Under the pieces are notes generated by a model. The model saw nothing but the letters and a program-made list of their open reading frames with translations. It did not search any database and was not told where the DNA came from. A stretch of 64,000 nt of DNA from Paratrimastix pyriformis (Eukaryota; Preaxostyla; Paratrimastigidae), in NCBI GenBank assembly GCA_027972325.1, contig JAPMOS010000054.1, forward strand, positions 159,001-223,000. The letters are read 5' to 3'. The stretch's first letter is position 1. Each line of letters starts with the position of its first letter. Of this stretch, positions 13,544 to 50,100 are shown piece by piece. The position numbers and the translations under genes are program-made.

Positions 13544-14228
13544 CGAGTTAGACGCGGTCAGTTTGAGTGAACCCTGGGAACTTGACGCTATGTCGACGAC
13601 AGTGTCTTCAATTGTCAGTCAGCCAGTCTCGTTTTCATGCGGCCTCGTAAGAAGCTAACTCGAAAATCACAGTGGAGAAGAATCGCAGAAGGTTTTTCCT
13701 CCCATTTCCCAACCCCAATCACCTCATCTTTTCGAGCGATCACCTTATCAGCCACTCCCACTCCAGCGCGGGAGGCCGGCGTCGGCCCCGATGTGGTCCC
13801 GCTTGGTCACTGCCGTCATCCTGGCCACGAAACAAAGCAGGAGGAGAAGGAGAAGGGAAAAGCGGCGACCTAAACCCCCTTTCGAGCCCAGGCTGACGGA
13901 CTAACCCCCCCCCCCCCCCCCCCCCCATGCTCATTCCTCCCTCGGGAGCTCACGGGAAAGATAGTGACGCGAGCGTTGGATAGGGCCTCAAGTCCTTTCT
14001 TTCTTCTTTCTTTTTTCTTTTTTCCTCTTGGCGCGAAGGGCCAGAAACCAAAACCGTGGGCGTGTTTCCTTTCTTCTTCTTTCTTCTTCACCAGCCAAGA
14101 AAGATGAAAACGGCGGAAGAAACGCCGCTTTCGAGCAACTCGAATAATCATTTGCCGACCCCACCACAATAACACACCAGTAACAGCAACAAAGAACATC
14201 CGAAACGGGGGCGGGCGGGAGTCGATGA
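13544..14228. other. Intergenic: 3' region of DNAH2-like gene and promoter of midasin-like gene
   Basis: No gene is supported here. On the minus strand it begins just after the DNAH2-like stop codon with a GT-rich stretch (about 14140-14200) that could act in 3'-end formation. It contains a 22-base poly-C run (13905-13926) and ends with the 5' region of the midasin-like gene, which is less GC-rich. Open frames across it have no recognisable protein signature. Confidence 0.5.
13905..13926. repeat. Poly-C run (22 bases)
   Basis: An uninterrupted C homopolymer in the intergenic spacer. Its true length may differ because such runs are error-prone in sequencing. Confidence 0.9.
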
Positions 14229-38923
<24,695 letters not shown>

Positions 38924-39026
38924 CCTGGGGTCGCGGGGCGTGTTTCCCGTTCAAAACGGGATTTTACGCTATAACCGCGGTGAATTGGACTGTGCCGTTC
39001 GTTTCAGGCGCGCCAGATATCGATCG
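38924..39026. promoter_or_regulatory. Bidirectional promoter, DNAH2-like / ankyrin gene
   Basis: Only 103 bp separate the two start codons. The spacer is less GC-rich than either gene body. It holds a perfect inverted repeat CCCGTT-CAA-AACGGG at 38946-38960, a CCGCGG palindrome near 38976, and another CCGTT near 38992. No TATA box is convincing. Its promoter role is inferred from gene orientation. Confidence 0.6.
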
Positions 39027-42000
39027 ATGATCACCGATCTTGCGGAGCCGGCCTCTGATCTCTATTTTGCAGCGAGTAGCGGCGATGAAGACCGCGTCGC
39101 TCGTCTTCTCCGGGATCCCAAAAACGAGAAAATCATCAACGAGTCATTCCAACTCAAGGTCAGTGTCTTCAGGCGGCATGGTGGCATTTGCCTCTCAATC
39201 AATTTTATTAGGTTGAAGGGCGAGAGTGTTTGCCCTCGCAGATGTCCCGAGTCAATGCTCTTCACATTGCCGCCGCCCAGGGTTACGTCGGGGTTGTTCG
39301 CGCTCTCTTGCGGTCGTCGACCTTGGATGTGAACAAAATTACCGACAAGAAGCGTTTTCGGAAGACGCCTTCTTCCCGTCTGGCGGGCGGGGACCCTCGC
39401 GACCTCTTGCACAACATCCAAGTCCAAAAGACGGCCCTCCATGTCTGCAGCCCCGCGTCCTCACCTGACCCTCACCCGCCCGTTCGTTCGTCTCCCCCTT
39501 GGGACTGGGACAGCTTGCCGTCGAAGGCGGCCACACCGAGGTGGTTGAGGCCCTCCTGCAGGACCCCCGCATCGACGTCAACGCCGTCCGTCCTCCCAGC
39601 CCGGCGATGGAAGGCCCATCGGGGGGGGGGGGGGGTGCCCCAGTGTCCACGGACGGGTGCTCATGGGTTTGGGTGTCCCCCCGGGTGCGGGGCAGCAATC
39701 CTTCGAGAACTGGAAGGTGGTCTTCGCGCGGCTCAGCCGGAAGGAGCACCACAAGATCCAGCGGTGCCCCGTCCACATGGCGGCCTTCCTGGGCTACCTG
39801 CCCATCGTCCGCATGCTGGTCGAGCACCCCATGTACAACCCGCGCCTCCCCTCCAAGTCCGCGGCCCCCCACAGCCACCACCACCACCACCACCACCCCC
39901 TGTCCACTAACCGCCGCCCGACCCTGACGGGGCAGCCCACCGCGGCCCCGCCACAGCCGTCTGGCCGCCTTTCCCTTGTTCACGTCTGTGTCTGTGCGTC
40001 GGCCTGGGCGGGGCGGGTGCAGGGAGAAGCGGGTGGCGAAGGAGTGGACCGACGAGCAGCGGCCCATCAACGGCAGCAGCAAGCGCAAGGAGGAGCACCT
40101 GAAGGACCCCATCCACTGGGCCGCCCAGGGCGGCCACGTCGAGGTGCTCCGCTTCCTGATGGCCCACGGGGCCGACGTCAACTCGTCCGCCCCCTGCTCC
40201 GCCCCAGCCCCTCCGATCCCCTGTCGACATCCCCCCCTGCCGGCCTCACATCCCCTCCTGCCGGCCTCACATCCTGTGGACATCCCTCCCGCCGACGTCA
40301 ACGCTCTCGGCCCCAGCCCCGCCTGTTCATGGCCCACCCTGATGTCCCCCTGTGTGCGTGATGTCCTTGTGTCCCTGTGTCCCTGTGTCCTTGTGTCCTT
40401 GTGTCCTTGTGTCCTTGTCCCTTTCTGTGCGTGGGTGCGGGTGCGGGTGCCAGGCGGTCGCGGTACTTCTACGAGCACTGCGTCTTCCGGATCTACCCCG
40501 AGCTGAACACGGCCGCCTTCGAGGTGGTCCAGTCGTCGGGGGGCGACTACGTGCCCCACCAGTGCCCCGTCCACCTGGCCGCCCGCAAGGGGCACATCGA
40601 CGCCCTCCGGCTGCTCCTCGCCGACCCGCGCACCCGCAACGACATCCCCCTCTGGAACGGTCGCACCGTCCGCGAGCCCCCCGGCCCCCCCAACCCCATC
40701 CCAACTCCCCTCTGGCTCCGCTCGGCGCACTCACTCCTCGTGGGCTGGTTTGGCCTGACGCGTCGGGGCGTGTGTGTGGGCAGCTGCTGGACGAGGCCCA
40801 GGCGACGCAGGCCCCCGAGGGCGAGGCCAAGCGGGCCGTGTGCAAGCTGGTCGAGGACCACCTCAACGGGATCCCCATCGAGGCCCCCACCGACGCGCCC
40901 TTTGCCCAGGGCTCCCTCTCCTCCGTCCTCAGCGCCGAGCCGGCCGCCCCCGCCGCCGCGACCGCCCCCGCCCCCGCCCCCGCCGCCGAGGGGACCACCT
41001 TCAGCTACGGGGCCGACCCCGAACCCACCGCCCCGGCCACCGCCCCGGCCGCCCCGGCGCCCCCTCCCGCAAACGGTCTGCATCGTCCCCGGCCCTGCTC
41101 GTCGGGCTTCCCCTTGCTGGAGTGGCGTCGCTTTGATGGTCTCCTTCCCTCTCTGCCCCCCCGGACGGCCCTGACCCCCCGTTCTTCTTCCGCTCCTGCC
41201 CTGCTGCTGCAGACGCCCCGCTGCTGCAGTTCGGGGCGCCGGCCCCGGCCCCCGCCGCGGCCTCGCTGCTGAGCAGCATCAACGCCCCGCCCTCCTTCGC
41301 GTACGCCTCGGCGGCGGCCGTGCCGCCCAGCGACCACCTGCTCTTCGCCCTGACGGCCCCCGCGGGCGCCACCGTGACGCCCCCGGCCTCGGCGGGCTCG
41401 GTGGAGGCCCCCGCACCGGCCTCCGGCGCCCCGGCCCCGCAGCCCTCGAACGACCTGACCTCCCTCTGGTCGGCCTTCTCCATCTCGGGCCCCGCGGCCC
41501 CCGCCGGCTCGGCGGCCCCCGCGGCCCCCGCGGCCCCCAACCCGTTCGACTTCCCCGCGCCCACGTCTCAGGCCCCCCAGGTCCGCCCCGGCCCAAAAGA
41601 CACTCCAAGCCTTCTGCCATGCCTCGACCCGTACCCCGGCCGTGCCCGGCTGCCGACGGGTTCCCATCTCGGGATCTTCTCCTCGGCTGTGCGGGCCCCG
41701 GCTGGGTGCTTGTCTGCTCGCTGCTGGGGGGCCGGGGGCGCAGAGTGTGGCCCAGTGGGAGGCGGGCCGGCTGCAGCTCGAGTCGCACCACCTCACCGAG
41801 CAGCGCCAGAGCGGCGCCCGCGGTCCGCCCGCCCTCATTGCGCCCCCCCCCCCCCCCCCCCCCGCAGCCCTCCCCTCCCTGCATCCCTCTGCCCCTCCCT
41901 GCATCCCTCTGCCCCTCCCTGCATCCCTCTGCCGCCCGCATCCCTTCCTGCATCCCTTCCTGCATCCCTGCCTGCATCCCTGCCTGCATTCCTCCCTCGC

Positions 42001-42061
42001 GGCTCGGCGGTTGACCCGACCCCCCGCTGCGGGTGATGCAGGCGACCTGGGCTTCCACTAA
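39027..42061 (+). CDS. Ankyrin-repeat protein with Ala/Pro-rich C-terminal tail
   Basis: Function is unknown; ankyrin repeats usually bind proteins. Ten exons join in phase: 39027-39158, 39212-39442, 39514-39585, 39696-39856, 40023-40184, 40454-40667, 40784-41075, 41213-41580, 41744-41822 and 42042-42061, ending in GDLGFH and TAA. Ankyrin signatures include VNALHIAAAQGYVGVVRALL, the spliced TALH+LAVEGGHTEVVEALLQD, PVHMAAFLGYLPIVRMLVEH, PIHWAAQGGHVEVLRFLMAH and PVHLAARKGHIDALRLLLAD. About five repeats occupy the first two thirds. The last third is low-complexity Ala/Pro with NPFDFPAP. Donors are GTCAGT, GTCTGC or GTCCGY. The first exon is AT-richer than the rest. It is divergent from the DNAH2-like gene, which makes a ciliary role possible but unproven. 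Confidence 0.85.
41866..42000. repeat. Pyrimidine-rich ctccctgcat repeat
   Basis: Imperfect units of about 19 bp (ccctccctgcatccctctg) and shorter cctgcatccctg units fill the last intron of the ankyrin gene, following a poly-C run at 41848-41864. Confidence 0.88.
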
Positions 42062-42484
42062 GTCGCCCTCACGCGCATCGCCGCCACTTCGCGCCTCGTG
42101 ACTGCCCGCCGGTGGCCGTCGATGGGACGATGGATCGGCTCTTCTCTCCCCTCCCTCCCTCTCCCGCCCAAGTGAGTGTATTTTGTTTTTCGTGTGCGCT
42201 TCTTCGGTCTTGACTGGGCACTTACGTCCTGTGCAACGAGACCCGGGAAGGAAAAGAGGGGGGTGTGAGAGAGATCGGAGGTGGCGATGGTGACCGACTC
42301 ACGCTGCTTCGGTCGGGCCGTCGGCGAGGTTCCGAGAAGGAATTCGTGCCGACGACCTAACACTTCCGCCATCCATCTGGGCCAAAAGCAACGCGCGCCG
42401 TCCACAACGGGAGAACCCGGGGGGATAGTAGCTATCTCAGCTGGGAAAAATCGAAAAGCTTGGTGGAATCGTCGGTCAAAAAGG
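42062..42484 (+). other. Intergenic spacer and probable 5' region of kinase-like gene
   Basis: This region separates two plus-strand genes and is visibly less GC-rich than its surroundings. An open frame in phase with the downstream gene extends back to 42281 without recognisable domains, so the true start could be upstream. CAACGG occurs near 42401. No other gene is supported. Confidence 0.45.
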
Positions 42485-45400
42485 ATGCTGGCGCCCCGGC
42501 AAAGTGGGTCAGAGAAACCCAAGGGCGATGAAATTGATGGAGTCCCAGCTGCCCGACGAGTTCCGATCCGGTCGAAGGACGGGCCCGGCAGCAAGTACGA
42601 CTATGTGAAAGTTCTCATCCATCTCAAGGAGGGGCACTACTACGTTTTATCGCGGTTTCTGATCTCGCGTGCCCTTGAAACGATTCAGGTCTGTGGGGTG
42701 ACCACGAGCGCGCCGACACGACCACCGGGTAGATTCCACTCAGTGATGCCCAGCTGATCTCGCTTTCGCTGAAGAAGGAGCTCGTGGACCGGAACCTCCT
42801 GAACATCTCACAGCACGACATGGACCAGTGGCTGGTGTGGCTGCTGGCTGTGCACGGGTACGACCAGCCGTACTTCCCCCGGTACCGGATGATGGGGGCC
42901 TTCTACCAGCACCGCATCCCGCTGGTGGTGCTCATCGCGGGCACGGGGGCCGTGGCCAAGTCGACCATCGCCACCCAGCTGGCCCACAGGCTCAACCTGC
43001 CCAACGTCCTGCAGACCGACCTCGTCTACGACATCATCGGGTCCGGGCCGGCCCTCCCACGCCCCCACGCCCCCCCACCCCCCCCCCCCCCCCCCCCACC
43101 CCCCACCCGACCCGACCCGACCCGACCCATGCTGCTCTGGTGTTCGACTGGACGCGGAGGGCTTCACTGTGCGTCTGGTCCCGGGGTCGGGCACGGGGCA
43201 CTGTACATGGGGCACGGGGCACGGGGCACGGGGCACGGGGCACGGGGCACGCAGGGGCGAGGGGCCCTCGCTGTGGGAGATGCGCTTCGAGCGGGACGAG
43301 GACTTCCTGGCCGAGTACAGGCGCCGCGCTCGCCTCGTCCGCCAGGGTCCGCGGTGATCCCCTGTGCAGACGGCGCCTTCTCATCCGTCGCGGTGGCGGT
43401 GGGGTGGTGTGTGCGTGGGCCGTGGCGGGGCCGCAGGGGTGGACTACGACATGCACAAGGCCCTGAAGGAGGGCAAGCCAATCATCATCGAGGGCTCGTA
43501 CGTTGACCCGGCCCTCTACGCGCCCTTCTTCGACCCGGCCCTCTCGGCCGCCGCCCTGGGCCCGGCCCAGCCCCTCGGCCCCCCGGCACCGGCCCGCCAC
43601 CTGCTGTCCTTCTTCACCCCCGACTCGGCCTGGAGCTCCTCCCCGGCCGCGGGGGCCGCCCAGCTGGTCAGTCCCACCCATCGCCATCGTGCCGGTTGCC
43701 ATGTCGCGGTGCCCCCTGGATGCGCCGTCGCAGTGGGCCCCCCGCTCACGGATTCCGGGTGCCCATCGTTGACGTGTGACGTCGTCGCCCCCCTCGCCCC
43801 CCCACACGCACACACACACACACACGCACATGTACAGACGCAAAACCCATTCGTGCTGTCTCTTCGAGCTCTCCGTTTTTCTATTTTCCCTTCCTGTTTG
43901 ACGCGCACCCGCACCCGCACGCGCGTATGACACGCACTCGCTCATCCATCCCGGTCCTCCACCCGTCCTTCGCATCATCGCTAGGGACCGGGCGTGGTGC
44001 CGCTGGCGGACGAGCCTCCCCCGGCGATGACCTGCCGGCCGCTGCCCCGGCCGCCGCAGCAGCCGCACGAGGCCCAGACGCCCCTCTCGCTCTCGGCGAC
44101 CCCCACCAACAGCCGGACGCCCCTGGTGGACCTGCCCCCGGCCCTGCTCACCTCCCCGCCACCCGCCCGAGGCCGTCGGCCCCGCCCTCCAGCGCGCCCT
44201 CGCCGCCGCCAGCAACCTGGCCCTCCCCCAGGCCGCCGCCGCCGCGGGCGCCCAACTGCAGGCCCAGCCCAACCTGGCCCGCTCGCCGGCGCCCATCTCC
44301 CTCCTCCTCGCCCCCTCCTCCTCCTCCTCCACCACCACCACCACCACAACGGCTGCTCCTCCCCTCACATCCGTGCCGTCCCTGTCCGTGGCCAAGAGCC
44401 CCCCGCCAGCCCCCAGCAGCGCGGCCGCCCCAGGTGCGCCGGGGGCACCCCAGCCCCAGCCCCAGCCCCAGCCCCAGCCCCAGCCCCAGCCCCGGGGTCA
44501 CGCGGCCCATCGCGGTCGCCGTCCCACTCGCCGCCTCAAGGCCAGCCGGCCCTGCCTGTCCGTGCTCCTGCCGACCCGCTGAAGACGGCGTCCCCGTCCC
44601 AGCTGCAGGCGCGCCCGCATCGGCCCAGGCCCCGCCAACAGGCTCCCCCGCAGCCTTCCCCGCCCACCGCGGGCCAGCCTCCTCTCCCTCCCCTCCCTCC
44701 CCCCTCCCCGCTCCAGGCCATCCGCCCGCCATCGGGCGCCCCCGCTGGCCCGGTCGAGCCGGAGTATCTCAGCCTGGCCACCCTGCGCTCCCTCGTCAAG
44801 GGTGCCGCCCCGACCAGCCCCGACCAGCGCTCGGGCGAAGGTCACTCATGGCGCCCCCTCCCTGGCAGGGTGGAGGGAGGGAGCAGGCGGCTGTTGGTGG
44901 GAGGGTGAGCTGTCCCGTCTCACCACCGCGTCTCGGGGCTGCCTCGCTTCGCTTCGCTTCGGTGTCTGGTGGGCCTCGCGGGGCTCCGGGTTTGGGGGTG
45001 GCGCAGGCTTCCCGGGGGTGAAGGCCGTTGCGGTTGCGTACATCCTGCGCGGGACGGCCGAGTCACAGCGGGTCCTCCTGGACGGGTGGCTCACGGCCCA
45101 CCACGACCAGGCCGTGGTTCGTCCCCGCCACCGCCACTGCCCCTGTACTGTCCCAGCCACACGGCCCGACTGCTTTCTCCGAGTGGGCGGCTGACTGACA
45201 GCGGGCCGGGGGGCGGGGTTTGGGTCGTTGTTGCGGCAGGCGTTCGGGGCCACCCGGGCCGAGCAGAGCCGCGAGGCGCAGCGGCGTTTCGATGTGCTCC
45301 AGGTCGGTCGCCGTCTGCTGGCCGCCGCCCCCCGTCGCTCCTCTCTGGGGCCCGTCTTGACCGACCTTCTTTGGCTGCCCCGTCGTCCTGACTGTGCGGG

Positions 45401-45678
45401 TGATTTGACCACATCTTTGTCTGCCCCCTGTGCAGCGGTACCTGTGTGGGGCCGTGGAGGGCCTGCCCGGGGCGCGGGTGGTGCCGGTCGAGGCGAACCT
45501 CGAGGCCACCGTGACCCGCATCCACAGCCTCTTCCTCGAGCGGATCACCGACCTATACGTCGAGCCGCGCCCCCCGACCCCGCCAGACGTGTCGCCGTTT
45601 GATCCCAGCATCCAACAACAGTCCTTGTCATCACTCAGTGGAGAGGCCGTGCTCATGCCTCCGCCGGCGTCCTCATAG
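42485..45678 (+). CDS. 2-phosphoglycerate-kinase-like P-loop protein (plant LPA1-related)
   Basis: Relatives of this family include plant LPA1 (low phytic acid) proteins and archaeal 2-phosphoglycerate kinases. Exons read in phase: to 42688, 42733-43040, 43255-43346, 43437-43666, 43985 onward, 45007 onward, 45240-45302 and 45436-45678 (TAG). Features: KYDYVKVLIHLKEGHYYVLSR, then IPLSDAQLISLSLKKELVDR, RYRMMGAFYQHRIPLVVLIA, P-loop GTGAVAKST, LAHRLNLPNVLQTDLVYDII, LKEGKPIIIEGSYVDPALY, and near the end LQRYLCGAVEGLP and ARVVPVEANLEATVTRIHSL. This order matches LPA1-type proteins as I remember them. The glycine before the P-loop Lys is Ala here. A Pro/Ser/Ala-rich insertion of about 280 codons (43985-44840) splits the domain. 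The start is uncertain; 42485 is the nearest in-frame ATG. Confidence 0.8.
43985..44840 (+). other. Low-complexity insert in the kinase-like protein
   Basis: One open stretch encodes mostly Pro, Ala, Ser and Gln, including a (cagccc)n tract at 44453-44500, followed by the more ordered EPEYLSLATLRSLVKGAA. It lies between the SYVDPALY part and the VKAVAVAYILRG part of the kinase fold. The exact donor that ends the exon was not resolved. Confidence 0.55.
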
Positions 45679-45881
45679 CCCTTTGTTCTTCTCCTCCCCC
45701 TCCACCCCCTCCACCCCCTCCCCCTCCTCTCCCCTTCTCCCGACATTCCCACTATTTCGCTGTTTAGCCGCGGTCTTTTGCCGTGTTCTCTTCTGATCCG
45801 AATTCAAATATTCGAACACTCAAAAAACTGTCCCTCTTGGGCGGATCCTACTCGACCCCGTCGCAGAACCGTTTTTGGTTG
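45679..45881 (+). other. Short intergenic spacer
   Basis: This holds a pyrimidine-rich stretch after the kinase-like stop, then an AT-richer segment with gaattcaaatattcgaa, and CCGTT at about 45868. It probably includes the promoter of the small downstream gene. Confidence 0.45.
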
Positions 45882-46608
45882 ATGGCGGAACGTTCTTCGC
45901 AAATATCATCTTTGCTGAGCGGGAAAGATCCCGGAGTTCCACTGGACCGAATTTGGAGAGAATATCGGCAATTGGTTCGCAATCATTACACTGCAAACAC
46001 ACCGAAGTCCGTGGTTTTCTTCACTCGCTTCCGCACCACACATCCAACCCCCTGCTGTTAGAATACCCGGTGACCGAGACCAGCAAGCTTCCGGTCAGGC
46101 ATCGACATCCACATCAGCCGGCTCTCTCTCCTCCTCCCTGTCTTCTCTGAGCGCTCAGCCTCCAGTCGCATCCTCTGCGACTCCGATCACGGCTCGGTTG
46201 AAATCGTTGAGCGCCAGCCTCTCTGCTCCTCCCAGTACCGCCGCTCTGCGCACCAGCAGCACCACCATGCCCTCGGGTCCCGCTGCCGGGGCCGCGGCGC
46301 CCCCGCCCTCGCACACCCCGGTCCCCGAAAGCCCGGACTGGGGCTCGCAGGCCGATCTGATGAGCGTACTGCCCGCATCGCAGCTGCATGGACTGACGGC
46401 CCTCCTGGGGGCCACCCCCGAGCCCGTCGTGCGGGCCCTGCCGCCCGAGTACCTCAACCTGCTGGCCGCCCTGGGGGCCGCCATCCGGTCCAAGCTCAGG
46501 CCCCTCGTTCCCGCATCTCCCGCCACTCCCAGCCATGCGCCGCCAGCGGCCGGGGGTGCCGGGACTTATTCAGGAGCCCTCCGCCCGCAGCCGCCGCCCT
46601 CGGGCTAG
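45882..46608 (+). CDS. Small Ser/Ala/Pro-rich protein of unknown function
   Basis: I do not recognise this protein. The ATG at 45882 begins MAERSSQISSLLSGKD, followed by a helical stretch PLDRIWREYRQLVRNHY. A GTCCGTGG donor after 46006 joins an acceptor before 46062 in phase, giving KIPGDRDQQ and a serine-rich region. The end contains a hydrophobic, probably helical segment (LMSVLPASQLHGLTALLGAT, then PPEYLNLLAALGAAIRSK) before a low-complexity tail and TAG at 46606-46608. The total is about 225 residues. The first exon is AT-richer than the second, as in its neighbours. An alternative 3' exon could exist downstream but none fits cleanly. Confidence 0.55.
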
Positions 46609-47144
46609 GCGAACACCCCCCCCCCCCCCCACACACACACACACACACAGACTCATTCGTACACGTACACGTACACGCATACCGCAACAACGCCGCCCTG
46701 CATCCACCCATTTCCTTTGGGTGAGTGGGTCCGGACGGCGGTGTGCGGTGTGAGACTCGGTTTGGGTTCCTCTTTTTGTTCGGTCTCCGCTCTGTGGTCC
46801 TCACCTTCCCTTCCTGCCCCATCTCCTCCTCCTCCTCTTGTTATTTGGCTCGTCTTGCGCCCCTGCTGCGTCGTGTGGTTCCTCTCGCCCCTGCTGTCCC
46901 TCTTGTGCCCCTGGGTGTGCATCTGCATGCTGATCGGCTTCTCCCCTGGGGCCCATCGCCGTCTGGGCCCCTCGCTCGCTGGCCCTGCGACCTCCGTCGG
47001 CTCGTCCCGCCCCGAACCGAACCCCACCCCCACCCCCACCAACCCTTCCCGATGCGTCTGCCACCCGGCAATATCAGACGAGCGGAACCGGACCCTCTTC
47101 CCGTAGAGAGCTGGAATGGATGGATGGATGTGGGGGGGCGATCA
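46609..47144. other. Intergenic region between convergent genes
   Basis: It holds a poly-C run (about 46617-46630), an (AC)n and acgtac tract to about 46678, and pyrimidine-rich sequence. It should contain the 3' ends of the flanking convergent genes. No coding signal is convincing. Confidence 0.5.
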
Positions 47145-50100
47145 TCATCGGGCGGGCTTTGGGGGAGCCGGTGGCCCCATGGCACCGCCGCTTGTGGCGA
47201 TGGTCGAGGAGCCTCCCGGGGAGGCCGCCACCTCACGGGCGCGCCCGATGGCGAAGCGGAGGGCCCGCAGCCAGCCGTCCCGCTCGCTGCCGTCGCATGC
47301 GGCCAGCCTCAGGGGCCGCCCGGCGCCCCGCAGGTGGACGGCGAAGGTCCAGCGCTCGTTGGGCATCAGCTGGCCGGGGCTGGCCGGGGCAGCCGCTGGG
47401 CCGCCCGGGGCGAGGGGCGCAGGGAGGGCCCCCCCATCGGGCGAGGCCTCGGTGGGGTCGCGCTCCTCGGGCCCGGCCCCCTCGCCCTGCCGCCCGGAAG
47501 GCAAAGCAACGAATGCACATGAGGCGCAGGGGGGGGCCCACAAGGGCAAAACAAGAAGAAGAGCGGGCATGACCAAGGGTGGGCATGACCAAGGGCGGGC
47601 ATGACCAAGGGTGGGCATGACCAAGGGTGGGCATGACCAAGGGTGGGCATGACCAAGGGCGGGCATGACCAGGGGTGGGCGGCGAGCGGGGCGGCGGCAC
47701 GGACCTCGTCGGAGAGGGCCGTCACATCGGCCAGGGCGATGATGTCCTTGGGCCGCGCCCCTTCCTGCAGCCCCAGCGTCCGCAACCCCCACGCCCCGAG
47801 TCGCCGAAGGGCGAGTGGAACGATGCACGGGAGGTCCAGGAGGCGTAAGGGTGAGTGGAACGATGCACAGGAGGCCCAGGAGGCGCCGCCCCACGGGGGG
47901 CCCGGCGGACGGACGGTGACCGAGGGCCAGCAGGTGAGCCGGCCCAGGGTGAGCCCGAAGAGCAGCACGCTCCACGAGCTCCGGAAGGGGCCCCGCCGCA
48001 GCAGGAAGCCCGCCTTGAGGGGCATATCCTCGCCCTCGGCCGTCCCCAGCACCGCCGGCACGCCCTGCGCCCCACGCCCCGCCCAGAGAGCCATCGCCCA
48101 GGCAGGTGATGCGGCAGCTCCCCGTGGCGGGGAAGTGCCCAGAGGGCGCGGAGGGTGGGGGTGGCACTGGTGCGGACGAGGGGCGCCTGGGGCCGCTGGA
48201 GGGCCTCGAAGAGGCCGAACGTGTGGGCCAGCTCTCCCGAGCGGGGCACGAAGGCCGGCAGGGGCCCCCGGTATGCGACGGCGCTGGGGCAGAGCGAGAG
48301 CAGCAGCAGGATGCACTCCACGTCGCCCTGCAGCCGCAGCCGCGCCAAGCCCGACATGGTCGCCGTGAGGCTGGGCAGCAGCAGCCAGCAGCAGCAGCCA
48401 GCAGCAGCATCAGCCAGCAGCAGCCAGCAGCACCATAGGGGCAGGCAGCGGAGGGCGGGGGCAGGGCGGACGGTGGCCGCGAGGAGGTCGATGACGGTCC
48501 GGCCGGCGCAGTCGGTGAGGGAAAGGTCGGCCCCCCGGGCGACCAGCTGCCTGAAGCAGCCCAGCACCTGCTGGCTCCGGTAGAAGCTGTCTCCCAAAAA
48601 AAAAAAACAGGCGGCAAGTGCCGGCGGTGAAGGAAAGGGGTGAGTCGTGTCGGCTGCAGCGGCAGCTGACGAATGGCCATCCGTTGGGCTGGGGCTTCAC
48701 ATCATGCGGGGGTCGTTGTGCGGGCGCCTGGGCGAGCGGACCTCATCTGGGGCGGGCCCAGCGGGTAGCGCTCCCCCTGGACCCTAAGGACGGCCTCCTC
48801 GGGGACGTGCATGTGGCCGTGGGGGCACATGGCCGCCAGGTGGAGGGCCGTCGCCCCGGCCACGTCGCGCCGGTCGATGTACGCCCCCAGGTGGGCCGGG
48901 TCGGCCTGGCCATAGTCCGCCAGCAGCTCCGCCACCTGCATCCAGCCCCGCCCGCAGCCAAGCATTATGCTGATGCTGATGCTGCTGATGCTGCTGATGC
49001 TGCTGATGCTGCTGATGCTGATGCTGATGCCGGTGCCGGTGCCGGTGCCCATGCATGGCGGCACACGGTCGACAGCGGCGGCGCAAAGGGCATGTGTTCG
49101 TGGGGGGCATGTGTTCGTGGGGGGCATGTGTTCGTGGGGGGCGGGCATGCGGGGGGCGGGCATGCGGGGGGCGGGCAGGCGGGGGGCCAGCGTGACTGAC
49201 GGTGGTCGCGCGACCGGCCAGGGCGGCCAGGTGGAGGGGCGTCCGCAGGGTGACAGGCACCGCGGGCACACGGGAGACCGAGGGCAGCCCCAGCAGGAAG
49301 TCCACCACCCTAGGACACGGCCCCGCCGCCCAGGCCACCCATGCCGAAAGGCCACGCCTCAATCAGCATCCAAAGGCGTTCGGCCCCCGCCGCCCATCGG
49401 CCGCCCCTCTCGGCCAGCCCTCGCACGGCCAGCCCTCGCCCGGGCCAATGTCGGATGAGCCCCGGGCGAGCCGACGGACCTGCGGTGGCCGCCCCAAGCG
49501 GCCAGGTGGAGGAGGGTGTATCCCTGCAAGGCGGGCCGGTCGTCCAGCGGGAGGTTGCGCATGCCCCGCGCCAGCAGGTCGGCCCGGTCCAGGGCAATGG
49601 CCACGACGCCTGCAAACCACGGTGGTGCACCCAGCCGTCAGATCGCAGGGATCAGATCGCAGGGATCAGATCGCAGGGATCAGATCACAGGGATCAGATC
49701 GCAGGGATCAGATCGCAGGGATCAGATCGCAGGGATCAGATCGCAGATCGCAGATCGCAGATCGCAGGGATCAGATCGCAGGGGTCATGTCAAGGATTCC
49801 AGGGCCAGGGAGGGGGCGCGGACTGCGGGCCGTGAGGGCCATCTCCTCGCCGCCCCGCCTGGCGGCCAGCTGGCTGTAGGTGCGGCCCCAGCGATCGGTG
49901 GCCACCAGGTCGCCCGCCAGGCGGAGGGCGGCCGCCTCGGGGCTGCTCTGGCCCACGGCCGCGGCCGGGACGAGGCCCCGGGCGACGATGACGTAGAGGG
50001 CCACCAGCTGCCCGCACCGGGCGGCCGTCAGGAGGGGCGTCTCGCCCCGCAGGGCGTCCCGGGCACGGAGCAGGTGGTGGGCCCAGGTGAGGGCCTTCAG

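Noticed and set aside
49639-49784. Possible CRISPR-like array
   Set aside because: The units are 14 bp and contiguous with no spacers, in a eukaryotic intron. None of the tandem repeats in the window has spacer structure.
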